DNA from: Pelosinus sp. | GTDB taxonomy: Bacteria > Bacillota > Negativicutes > DSM-13327 | Assembly: GCA_029239675.1 (NCBI GenBank) | Contig: JARBUM010000001.1 | Span: 1-64,000 of the forward strand | Length of the DNA: 64,000 nucleotides | Reading direction: 5' to 3' | Position numbers and translations under genes: made by a program | In this document: piece after piece, positions 7,492 to 15,400 of the stretch | How positions within the stretch are numbered: position 1 is the first letter of the stretch | How the letters are laid out: every line of letters starts with the position of its first letter | The notes under the pieces: model-generated | What the model was told of the DNA's origin: nothing | What the model saw: the letters and a program-made list of their open reading frames with translations, nothing else | Databases searched by the model: none

Positions 7492-9888
7492 CTATCCGTT
7501 CCTCACACCATGTTTAACACGGTCTTTTTCTTCTGCTCGTTTGCCATCGTTCCATTTATCCATGGTTCCTACCAAGTATCCAGTAATACGGCGGATGCGT
7601 TCAAAACCCATACCGTTTTCCCCTTCTACTCGTCCACATTTAGGGCATTGATCGCCAATGACTCCTGTAAAGCCACATATTGGATCACGATCTACTGGGT
7701 GATTAATAGAGCCATAGCCAATACCTGATTCTTTCATCTTACGCACTACTATCTCAAAGGCATCCAGATTTTTGACCAAATCTCCATCTAGCTCAATATA
7801 GGTAATATGACCAGCGTTCGTCATAGCATGATAAGGAGCTTCTAGTTCAATCTTTCTAGCTGCTGGGATACTATAATATACAGGCACATGGAAACCATTG
7901 GTATAGTAATCCCGATCTGTTACTCCAGGAATTTCGCCATAATTTTTAGCATCGATTTTTACAAAGCGCCCTGATAAACCTTCTGCTGGTGTGGCAATAA
8001 GAGAAAAATTCTGCTGATATTTAGTCGCTGCTTCGTCCATACGTTTTCTCATATGACCAATGATTCTAAGACCAGCTTCTTGAGCTGCTTCTGATTCACC
8101 ATGATGTGTGCCATAAAGGGCTGTAAGGGTTTCGGCAAGCCCAATGAAGCCAAGGGTTAAAGTACCATGTTTGATAACATCTTCAAGAGTATCTTCCCAA
8201 CCTAGCTTTTCGGAGTCAAACCAGATATTCTGTCCCATCAAGAAGGGGAAGTTCTTAACTCTCTTGTTTTTCTGGATTTCATAACGGTCTAGTATTTGTT
8301 GAATAACCAGGTCAATTAATGAATCCAGTTCTTTATAAAAACCATCAATATCAGGTTGGATTCTTTTACCTAAGGCAATACCATGCTCAATTCCTAATCT
8401 TGGCAGATTAATACTGGTAAAAGAATTATTGCCACGGCCATAAATAACACCATCGGATTCAGGGAAAACGGAGCCAATTACCCTTGTTCTGCATCCCATT
8501 GTGGCAATTTCCGTTTCAGGACGACCTGGTTTGTAGTACTGTAAATTAAAAGGTGCATCAATGAAAACAAAATTAGGAAACAACCGCTTTGCCGAAACAC
8601 GGCAAGAGAGTTTAAATAAATCATAATTAGGATCTTCTGTATTATAATTAATGCCTTCTTTTACTTTGAAAATGCTAATAGGAAAAATAGCAGTTTCTCC
8701 ATTTCCTAAACCAGCTTCTACAGATAATAAGAATTGCTCAACTACCAAACGCCCTTCTGGGGTAGTATCCGTACCAAAGTTAATGCTACTAAAAGGAACC
8801 TGTGCCCCTGCTCTTGAATGCATAGTGTTCAAATTATGTAAAAAACCTTCCATGGCTTGGTATGTTTTTTTCACTGTTTCTTTCTTCGCAAAACGATAGG
8901 TAAAGTCCTGAATTTTTTGTACACCAGCATCTGTTACAGAAATATCATGACCTAATAACGCCTTTTTCAAGCGTAAAGCCTCATTCTCATGATATGCTTT
9001 GTATTCCTTCTCGCCAATACGAGGATAATCACCTTGTTCACCACTATACTCATGTACGGTGGCTGCGACGATACCAGCAATTTTGTCTTCATCCAAGTCT
9101 GCGAAATCGATCAGCAATATTTTCTTCATATTTTCCGAATACAGTTTGATGAATGTTTTGGCTACACCAGCAGCGAGTCCGTAATCAAAATTTGGAATGG
9201 ATTGCCCACCATGTTGATCATTTTGGTTGCTCTGAATCGCAATAGCTGCTAAAGCCGCATAACTCATAATGTCTTGTGGCTCGCGTAAGTGGCCGTGCCC
9301 TGTAGAGAAACCATCTCGAAATAATTTCTTAATATCAATTTGGCAACAAGTCAAAGTACCAATAGCCTCAAAATCCATATCATGAATGTGGATATAGCCT
9401 GATTGGTGAAATTTTGCATGCTCAGGTTTTAAAATATGATGAATGGCAAATTGTTTAGATCCTGTTGCTCCATACTGCAGCATCGTTCCCATAGCAGTAT
9501 TACCATCTACATTAGCATTCTCTCTTTTTCCATCAACCTGCTCTGCATCTTTGAAGGTGATATCTTTATAATCAATCATCAAACGCATATTGGCTTCCCG
9601 CACTTGGGTACGTGTTGCACGATAAGCAATATACTTCTTGGCAACAGCGACTTCCTCAGACTGCAGTAAAACATCTTCTACAATATCCTGTATCTCTTCT
9701 ACTGACAATCGTTGATTGGGTCTAGATGCAATGTTATCAAACACCTTATCCGTTAATAGCTGGATTTTTTCTTTTTTTACTACACCATCAAAATTTTCAG
9801 TATATGCTTTTTCAATTGCGTCATAAATTTTACCGACATTAAATTCCACTTCACGGCCATCACGTTTAACAACTTGAAAATTGCTCAT
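7492..9888 (-). CDS. nrdD: Anaerobic (class III) ribonucleoside-triphosphate reductase
   Basis: 798 residues from ATG 9888; the in-frame GTG at 9897 lies inside the Shine-Dalgarno AGGGTGG and is rejected. Residues 1-90 are an ATP-cone (VVKRDGREVEFNVGKI), giving allosteric control of activity. The catalytic glycyl-radical domain follows, then a zinc-site segment (CGFTGVIGDQCPKCGR, three Cys visible) and the C-terminal glycyl-radical loop RRITGYLVGT with the radical Gly at about residue 770. It reduces NTPs to dNTPs without oxygen, and needs the radical-SAM activase NrdG, whose gene is not adjacent. Expression is probably controlled by NrdR (two upstream boxes). Confidence 0.97.
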   Translation of the reverse strand: MSNFQVVKRDGREVEFNVGKIYDAIEKAYTENFDGVVKKEKIQLLTDKVFDNIASRPNQRLSVEEIQDIVEDVLLQSEEVAVAKKYIAYRATRTQVREANMRLMIDYKDITFKDAEQVDGKRENANVDGNTAMGTMLQYGATGSKQFAIHHILKPEHAKFHQSGYIHIHDMDFEAIGTLTCCQIDIKKLFRDGFSTGHGHLREPQDIMSYAALAAIAIQSNQNDQHGGQSIPNFDYGLAAGVAKTFIKLYSENMKKILLIDFADLDEDKIAGIVAATVHEYSGEQGDYPRIGEKEYKAYHENEALRLKKALLGHDISVTDAGVQKIQDFTYRFAKKETVKKTYQAMEGFLHNLNTMHSRAGAQVPFSSINFGTDTTPEGRLVVEQFLLSVEAGLGNGETAIFPISIFKVKEGINYNTEDPNYDLFKLSCRVSAKRLFPNFVFIDAPFNLQYYKPGRPETEIATMGCRTRVIGSVFPESDGVIYGRGNNSFTSINLPRLGIEHGIALGKRIQPDIDGFYKELDSLIDLVIQQILDRYEIQKNKRVKNFPFLMGQNIWFDSEKLGWEDTLEDVIKHGTLTLGFIGLAETLTALYGTHHGESEAAQEAGLRIIGHMRKRMDEAATKYQQNFSLIATPAEGLSGRFVKIDAKNYGEIPGVTDRDYYTNGFHVPVYYSIPAARKIELEAPYHAMTNAGHITYIELDGDLVKNLDAFEIVVRKMKESGIGYGSINHPVDRDPICGFTGVIGDQCPKCGRVEGENGMGFERIRRITGYLVGTMDKWNDGKRAEEKDRVKHGVRNG

Positions 9889-10119
9889 AATTACCACCCT
9901 GCACCTTATTTTTTTAAGAAATTTGTCCGTACTTCAATTTTACCGTTTTTCGGAAAATCAACGTAATTTCACAAAAATATCCACTCTTCCGCATAAAGCT
10001 ACAAAAAAAATAACCATGCTTGAATGGATTAATCGTTCTTCATATGTAATTATATCACTTATTTTATTTTAACCAAGACTTGACTTTTTTTTATTTCTAG
10101 TATCTACAGATGCGTTAAT

Positions 10120-10166
10120 ACACAATATATAGTGTGACATCATTCCGCAGTAACCATATGTTGTAT
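10120..10166 (-). promoter_or_regulatory. Pair of NrdR boxes upstream of nrdD
   Basis: 10120-10135 reads ACACAATATATAGTGT, an almost ideal NrdR box (consensus acaCwAtATaTwGtgt). A second, degenerate box, TAACCATATGTTGTAT, starts 31 bases further at 10151. A spacing of about three helical turns between two boxes is the known arrangement for cooperative NrdR repression. The boxes lie about 230 bases before the nrdD ATG, implying a long leader. The remainder of the 9889-10304 gap is AT-rich with no other feature I can support except the terminator at 10232. Confidence 0.8.
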
Positions 10167-10231
10167 ATAACTTTTTAACATTATGTAAATCTCTAGAATA
10201 AAAACTCCCTATTTTCTTACTAAAATTGAAA

Positions 10232-10268
10232 AGATTAGGCAAATAAAGTTAACTCCTTTGCCTAATCT
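10232..10268 (-). terminator. Terminator of the HAD hydrolase gene
   Basis: AGATTAGGCAAA/TTTGCCTAATCT arms with a 13-base loop, about 37 bases after the HAD stop on the minus strand. It separates that gene from nrdD. Confidence 0.75.
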
Positions 10269-10304
10269 ATATATCGTATCTAATAGCCAAATTCGCTATA
10301 AAAT

Positions 10305-11027
10305 TTAAATCAAATCTTTTTTTAGAATCGTACCAAGATTTTCTGACAATTCTTTTAATGTTCCTGTATAATCAGCGCTAAATTTGCTACCTTTTGTATT
10401 AATAAGACAGTCCGTTACTAGATAAGTTTTCATACCAATCTTAGCAGCCGCTAAGTCTTCCTCTACATCATTGCCTACCATCAAACATTCATGTGGCTGA
10501 CAGCCAATCGTCTTGGCAATTTCCTCATAATATTCTTGATTTGGTTTACAAAAATGAGAATTTTCGTAAGTCGTGACCAATTTAAATTCGATATCTCCCA
10601 ATCCTGCCCACTCTAAGCGCTGCTTCGTCGCGACCATGGGAAATATGGGGTTGGTAGCTACCACCACATCTAAACCAGATGTAAGAACAGCAGTCACGGC
10701 CTTACGAGCTGCAGCATCTCTTCTGGTTACTTGCTGCAATAAAGAAAAATCTTGTTCGTAAAAATCATTCATAATAGGCACAAGGATTTCTTCTGATAAA
10801 CCAACATTTGCAAAAAAATGCTCCCAAAATACTTGCTGATTGGTCTTTGCTCCATCCATATTCGCTATCATCACACCAGTTGAAGTCAACAACTGTTTCA
10901 TAAACTGCTTAGGTTCCATTAAGTGAGCAACTTTTCCACCCAAGTGCGTAAAGTAAGCTTTCGTAAATTCATCTACTTGAAAAGGAAGTAACGTCCCATC
11001 CAAATCAAAAAGTACACTTTTAATCAT
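10305..11027 (-). CDS. HAD-family hydrolase (phosphatase)
   Basis: 240 residues with all four HAD motifs: DLDGT (residues 8-12, nucleophile and acid/base Asp), VVVATNP (about 120, Thr), a Lys in the CKPNQEYYEE segment (about 164) and GNDVEEDLAAA (about 187, metal-binding acids). A helical C1-type cap lies between motifs 1 and 2. The family dephosphorylates small metabolites such as phosphoglycolate or nucleotides; substrate unknown. AAGGAG precedes the ATG. Its own terminator isolates it from nrdD. Confidence 0.88.
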   Translation of the reverse strand: MIKSVLFDLDGTLLPFQVDEFTKAYFTHLGGKVAHLMEPKQFMKQLLTSTGVMIANMDGAKTNQQVFWEHFFANVGLSEEILVPIMNDFYEQDFSLLQQVTRRDAAARKAVTAVLTSGLDVVVATNPIFPMVATKQRLEWAGLGDIEFKLVTTYENSHFCKPNQEYYEEIAKTIGCQPHECLMVGNDVEEDLAAAKIGMKTYLVTDCLINTKGSKFSADYTGTLKELSENLGTILKKDLI

Positions 11028-11082
11028 AAAATCTCCTTACGTTTAACTATATCAGAAAAACGCTTCACATCCTTTAGAATAT

Positions 11083-11182
11083 CGACGTTTTGAAATGCGA
11101 AGACGCTTACGCCGACACGAAGGACACAAAGGAAATCAGTTCGAAACGTCTTCACTCTTCGCGAACTTCGCGGTTACTGTTT
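11083..11182. repeat. Copy of a 9-bp-periodic intergenic repeat
   Basis: Intergenic stretch with GAAATGCGAAGACGC on one side and CTTCGCGAACTTCGCGGTT on the other, built from GCGAAGAC/CACAAAGG-like units about nine bases apart. It resembles the stretch at 56320-56420, downstream of the aldehyde oxidoreductase gene, and loosely those near 36060, 43898 and 60580. Confidence 0.6.
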
Positions 11183-11203
11183 TCCTACAAAAAGCATCTA
11201 TAT

Positions 11204-12844
11204 TTAATCCTTAAACACTCCAAATTTGCGCAGTAGAGGAATCAAGCGTGATCCAATCATCGGTACTTGCTTCATGTCCCCCTCACTGATACCACCAATT
11301 ACTAACAACACTCCACCATATACAATAATACCAAAAGTCATCGCTGTAATCGTAGCCAATGCAATATGTGCCGTAGCGTTCATAATCATGTCATAGCTGA
11401 AATAAATTACGCCGCCCATAATCGCTGCAGCAATGCTTGGTTTTACTAAACTTTTCAAGTCCAGAGCATAGCCTACATGGCGATGTACAAAATAAATGTT
11501 TAGCCCTGCCGCTATTCCAATGTCTGCTACAGTTGCCCATGATGCCCCTTTGATACCAAGGGTCGGCATAGCTGTAAGCACCCAATTCAAAACAATCTTA
11601 AAGACGGCTGCCAGCCCCATATTGATCACGGGAATAGCCGTATTTCCCATCCCTTGTAATACACCAGTTGTTACTTGATGTATACCTAAGAGAACAATCC
11701 CTATTGATAAAATGCTAATGGAATGACTGGCTTGCGGCGCATTATAAACCATTTGAGAGATGGGTTCTGCCAATATCCACAGTGCTACAAAAGCAGGAAT
11801 AGTCACTAAACTTGCAACACGCATAGCAGCCGCTGTTTGTTGATAAATTCGTTTGATATTCCCCAGGGAAAAAGATTCCGATATTGCAGGTACCAAACTA
11901 GTGGCCAGAGCGGCAGTTAAAATCGTTGATAAATTGAGTAGAGGTACAGCCATCCCTGTTAGATAGCCGAATAATTCCGTGGCTTGCTCTACTGTATACC
12001 CTGCAACCTCTAACCTAGCTGGAACAATGAACAAGTCAAAATTAGCAACGATGGGCAGCATAATGCTAGACAAGGATACAGGCAAAGCAAGTTTAATTAG
12101 CCGCTTAATGATACTCATACTTGATTCCTGAGGCTTTTGAGAAACTTGTCCCTCTCCTTGTTTTTCACCCTTCTTTTGCAATTTAATATAATAATAGATA
12201 AGTACAAGAAGTCCAGCAACAGCTCCCGGAGCTGCGCCGAGACTAGCTCCACCAGCTGCATATTCAATGCCCTTTGGCAATAATAAACTGGCAAAAACCA
12301 GCATCGTTATGACTCTTACCAACTGCTCTGCTATTTGAGAAACAGCTGTAGGTGTCATGATCTGGCAACCTTGTAAGTAGCCTCGATAACTAGATAAAAT
12401 CGTAACAAAGAAAACCGCAGGTGCTAATGCTAGTAAAGAGTAATAGGCCCGTGGATCACGAATAAAACGATATTCAATTAATAACCCAGCCCCAAAATAC
12501 AATAGTAAACTAAAGAAAAGTCCCGTTAATACTAATACGGTTAAGGAAATGCGAAAAACTCGATTTGCTCCAATAAAATCATTTAACGCTCTTTTTTCCG
12601 CAGTAATAATCGAAATAGCTACTGGGATTCCTGCTGACGATACACTTAAGGCCAAGAGATAGATCGGAAAAGCCATCTGGTATAAACCAATGCCTTCACC
12701 GCCTAAGACTCGTGACAAGATGATCCAGTTTAAAAATCCAATTACTTTTACAACAACGCCACCTATTGTTAATATTAAGGTGCCTTTTAGAAAAGAATTG
12801 GAGTTTCCTTTATTCTTATTGTTTTTTTCATTTTCTTCCGTCAT
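11204..12844 (-). CDS. Polysaccharide/lipid flippase of the MOP superfamily (SpoVB/MurJ-like)
   Basis: 546 residues. After a charged cytoplasmic tail (EENEKNNKNK) there are about 14 hydrophobic helices, with the start GTLILTIGGVVVKVIGFLNW and the RVLGGEGIGLYQMAFPIY motif typical of the SpoVB/polysaccharide-biosynthesis branch of the MOP exporters. These flip undecaprenyl-linked precursors (lipid II or surface polysaccharide) across the inner membrane; SpoVB relatives act in spore cortex synthesis. AAGGATA lies before the ATG. Which precursor it moves cannot be read from the sequence. Confidence 0.9.
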   Translation of the reverse strand: MTEENEKNNKNKGNSNSFLKGTLILTIGGVVVKVIGFLNWIILSRVLGGEGIGLYQMAFPIYLLALSVSSAGIPVAISIITAEKRALNDFIGANRVFRISLTVLVLTGLFFSLLLYFGAGLLIEYRFIRDPRAYYSLLALAPAVFFVTILSSYRGYLQGCQIMTPTAVSQIAEQLVRVITMLVFASLLLPKGIEYAAGGASLGAAPGAVAGLLVLIYYYIKLQKKGEKQGEGQVSQKPQESSMSIIKRLIKLALPVSLSSIMLPIVANFDLFIVPARLEVAGYTVEQATELFGYLTGMAVPLLNLSTILTAALATSLVPAISESFSLGNIKRIYQQTAAAMRVASLVTIPAFVALWILAEPISQMVYNAPQASHSISILSIGIVLLGIHQVTTGVLQGMGNTAIPVINMGLAAVFKIVLNWVLTAMPTLGIKGASWATVADIGIAAGLNIYFVHRHVGYALDLKSLVKPSIAAAIMGGVIYFSYDMIMNATAHIALATITAMTFGIIVYGGVLLVIGGISEGDMKQVPMIGSRLIPLLRKFGVFKD

Positions 12845-12887
12845 CTTATATCCTTCGCTTCATAATAAAATGTGTCTGTCTTTACCT

Positions 12888-13484
12888 TCAAACATTCTTA
12901 CGCTTTTTTATTATATAATACATTACTAACACAATAAGTCCGCCAGCAACAAGCAAGCTAGCTTCATGACCGATGGAACGTATACTCTCCCAATTGGCCC
13001 CCAGCATCATTCCTGCATAAATAAGCGCAATGGTCCATGGTATAGATCCTAAAACAGTATACACTATAAACTTTATAAAATGAACCCTTGCAAAGCCTGC
13101 TGGCAAAGAAATAAATGTACGAATAACAGGCAATAGTCGGGCTAATAGTACCGTGATAAGACCGTAACGATCAAACCATTTCTGAGCCATGGCTACTTTT
13201 TGCTCAGACAAAAATATATATTTTCCATACCGTGTAACAAAAGGTGGGCCCCCATAATAGCCAATCAAGTAGGAGATGATTGATCCAAATAATCCTCCTG
13301 CCACACCAACTACTACAGCTGCATTGAAATCCATTCTACCTAGGAAAACAAGATAACCAGCAAAGCCAAAAATCAGTTCACTGGGGATAGGTATATTCGC
13401 ACTTTCCAGAGCCATACCAATAAAAATGGCAGGATAGCCCCATATATCAATTAAGTGAATTACATATTGGAAAAATTGTTCCAT
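12888..13484 (-). CDS. DedA family membrane protein
   Basis: 198 residues. The order of features fits DedA: N-terminal helix, the ALESANIPIPSELIFGFAGYL motif (Glu and Pro conserved), a glycine-rich re-entrant segment, then RLLPVIRTFISLPAG with the conserved Arg residues, and C-terminal helices. DedA proteins are inner-membrane transporters linked to undecaprenyl-phosphate or phospholipid recycling and to membrane potential upkeep. AGGGGGA precedes the ATG. It lies 43 bases upstream of the flippase on the same strand, so the two may form an operon; both deal with lipid carriers. Confidence 0.92.
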   Translation of the reverse strand: MEQFFQYVIHLIDIWGYPAIFIGMALESANIPIPSELIFGFAGYLVFLGRMDFNAAVVVGVAGGLFGSIISYLIGYYGGPPFVTRYGKYIFLSEQKVAMAQKWFDRYGLITVLLARLLPVIRTFISLPAGFARVHFIKFIVYTVLGSIPWTIALIYAGMMLGANWESIRSIGHEASLLVAGGLIVLVMYYIIKKRKNV

Positions 13485-13635
13485 AATTCCCCCTAAAAAT
13501 AAATTATATCACAACTACTCCATTAATATAGTGTGAATCTAAAAATTACTTACTATACACTCTATAGAAATTTTATTCCTTTTAAGCAAATTTTGCAAAC
13601 AATAGAAACCGTATTCCAAAAAAATTATGCCATTG

Positions 13636-13700
13636 TGAACAATAGGGACGCAACCTTTTAACAAGAAGGAGATTGCTTCACTAAAGCTCGCAATGACATT
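13636..13700. repeat. Fragment of a GAGATTGCTTC...CGCAATGACA dispersed repeat
   Basis: The segment around GGAGATTGCTTCACTAAAG and CTCGCAATGACA resembles the GTCATTGCGAG...GCAATCTC palindromic repeats found between genes in many bacterial genomes. Only one copy is seen here. The identification is from memory of that motif and is tentative. The rest of the 13485-13741 gap shows nothing else. Confidence 0.4.
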
Positions 13701-13741
13701 TCGATTGAGATTAACTTATATACAAAATATCTAACGCAATA

Positions 13742-14500
13742 CTATGTTGTAAAAACTAACAATTCACCATCCTCAGGAATAAAAACCCGTTGTAATAGGC
13801 CCGCTTCTTTAAGATGGCACCGAAGTTCCTCTCTTGATAAAAGGCAATGATTAATAGCATCCATATGAACGGCAACAACCGTAGTTTTAGTATCATGTTC
13901 ACAAAGGATTACTACATCTTCGGCTGTCATGGTGATAGGATCACCAGTAGAAAATTGAGCTGCCCCTGCATTCACTATTGTTACATGAGGATGATAGGTT
14001 TGCAATGCTCTTTCTACTTCGGGACAATAAATCGTATCACCAGCAATATAAAGTTCCGGTTCGCCTTTGGCTTGTAGAATATATCCTGACACCGGGGACA
14101 TTCTCACACCGATTTCTCCTGTTCCATGCTGACCTCTAGTACGAATAATTGTGATTCCTTCCCAGTGATACTCGTCATGAACTGCTATGATCTGCGAAAA
14201 GCCTCCTGCTTGCAATTTAATTTCATCTTCTGGTTGGCAGAAAATCAACTTATCTTTAGGCAATTCTTGGGCAGCAGCATCATCAAAATGATCCCTATGG
14301 GTATGAGTCAATAACACAGCGTCAATATGCTGCAAAGAATTCTGAGGAATCACGATCGGAACAAGAGGGTTGCGCCGATCATTTGTTGAATTGGCTATAG
14401 GAGACATAGCCTCTGCTGGACTTAACATGGGATCAACTAATAATAACCGACCATTGATTTTTATTAACAAAGTAGCATGCCTTAATAATTGAATGTTCAT
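13742..14500 (-). CDS. MBL-fold metal-dependent hydrolase (UlaG-like)
   Basis: 252 residues. Motifs: LLIKINGRLLLVDPMLSP (strand and first Asp), LLTHTHRDHFD (about 64-74, the HxHxDH zinc-binding motif), a later GD in LYIAGDTIYCPE (about 155) and a C-terminal VVAVHMDAINH histidine. The arrangement is that of the UlaG/RomA-like beta-lactamase-fold hydrolases, including L-ascorbate-6-phosphate lactonases; the actual substrate is unknown. AGGCAGGGG precedes the ATG. It is divergent from an Lrp-type regulator, which may control it. Confidence 0.88.
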   Translation of the reverse strand: MNIQLLRHATLLIKINGRLLLVDPMLSPAEAMSPIANSTNDRRNPLVPIVIPQNSLQHIDAVLLTHTHRDHFDDAAAQELPKDKLIFCQPEDEIKLQAGGFSQIIAVHDEYHWEGITIIRTRGQHGTGEIGVRMSPVSGYILQAKGEPELYIAGDTIYCPEVERALQTYHPHVTIVNAGAAQFSTGDPITMTAEDVVILCEHDTKTTVVAVHMDAINHCLLSREELRCHLKEAGLLQRVFIPEDGELLVFTT

Positions 14501-14621
14501 ATAAACCCCTGCCTTTATTTATCATTCCCTATTATTAGTATGACAAATAGACGATTCATTAACAATTGTGTCGTGAACTAATTCACCTCATTCTACTTAC
14601 ATCATGAAAGGAAATGATACT

Positions 14622-15047
14622 ATGCTTGACCAAACGGATTGGAGGATACTGGAGTGCCTACAAAACAATTCCCGCATGCAATGGCAGGAAATCGGTAAAG
14701 TTGTTCATTTAACTGGCCAAGCAGTGGCTGCTCGCATTAAGCGAATGCAGGACATGGAAATCATTGAAGATTTTACAATAACACTCAATCAGGAGAAATT
14801 AGGTAGGCCATTATTGGCATTTATTATGGTATTTATGAAATCAACAAATCATGCTGCATTTCAGCATTTTTTATCAAATCAAAAAGAAATTTTAGAAGCC
14901 CATAGGATCAGTGGTGAAGGATGTTATTGGCTAAAGGCAGCCGTATCTAACCAGCAAGATCTGAACCACTTACTTGATGCCATTTTACTATATGGTAATT
15001 ATCGGATCAATTTATCCATTCATACTATAAAGAAGACTAAAATTTAG
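14622..15047 (+). CDS. Lrp/AsnC family transcriptional regulator
   Basis: 141 residues from ATG 14622 (AAAGGA precedes it; the ATG at 14604 lacks a ribosome site). Residues 1-60 are the AsnC-type winged helix (LDQTDWRILECLQNNSRMQW, then the recognition part AVAARIKRMQDMEII), followed by the RAM ligand-binding domain (about 65-135, HRISGEGCYWLKAAV). Such proteins form octamers that sense amino acids. It is divergent from the MBL hydrolase, 121 bases away, and is a candidate regulator of it and of itself. Confidence 0.9.
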   Translation: MLDQTDWRILECLQNNSRMQWQEIGKVVHLTGQAVAARIKRMQDMEIIEDFTITLNQEKLGRPLLAFIMVFMKSTNHAAFQHFLSNQKEILEAHRISGEGCYWLKAAVSNQQDLNHLLDAILLYGNYRINLSIHTIKKTKI

Positions 15048-15061
15048 ATGGATTGTTAATC

Positions 15062-15092
15062 TCATCAAATCTTAGTCTCACTTATCTAGGAA
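15062..15092. repeat. Partial copy of the AAGACTTGATT repeat family
   Basis: AATCTTAGTCTCACTTATC followed by TAGGAACTTA matches, with few differences, the inner part of the repeat copies at 61534 and 36816. Only about 31 bases are kept. Confidence 0.45.
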
Positions 15093-15115
15093 CTTACTTC
15101 TCCTTGCCGCCCTCT

Positions 15116-15325
15116 TTATTTTTCAATATAGGTAAATCGTTTAACAGTATTCCCCTCAAACTCAACACTTTCTTTAAACATGGCTAAGGGGCGTATCCAC
15201 ATTCCCATGTCTCCGTATAAAGCCTGATAGACAACAAAATCTTCTAATGTTTCACTGTGCTTGGCAATCATTACTACTTTGTAGGAATTTCCTTTAAAAT
15301 GACGATAAATACCTAATTGAATCAT
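15116..15325 (-). CDS. DUF1653 domain protein
   Basis: 69 residues from ATG 15325, chosen because CGGAGG lies 7 bases upstream; the longer frame starting at 15382 has no such site. The sequence GIYRHFKGNSYKVVMIAKHSET, then VVYQALYGDMGMWIRPLAMF, is the DUF1653 pattern: a small beta-rich cytosolic domain whose function is unknown. Same strand as, and downstream of, the ABC exporter. Confidence 0.88.
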   Translation of the reverse strand: MIQLGIYRHFKGNSYKVVMIAKHSETLEDFVVYQALYGDMGMWIRPLAMFKESVEFEGNTVKRFTYIEK

Positions 15326-15400
15326 AAATACCTCCGAACGATTATTTAAAACTATGTTACATCTTAATAAATAATTTAACAAAATACAACAAGAAAAAGT

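Noticed and set aside
10012-10072. Small plus-strand frame in the nrdD upstream region (part of 9881-10072)
   Set aside because: AT-rich chance frame without ribosome site; overlaps the nrdD leader.
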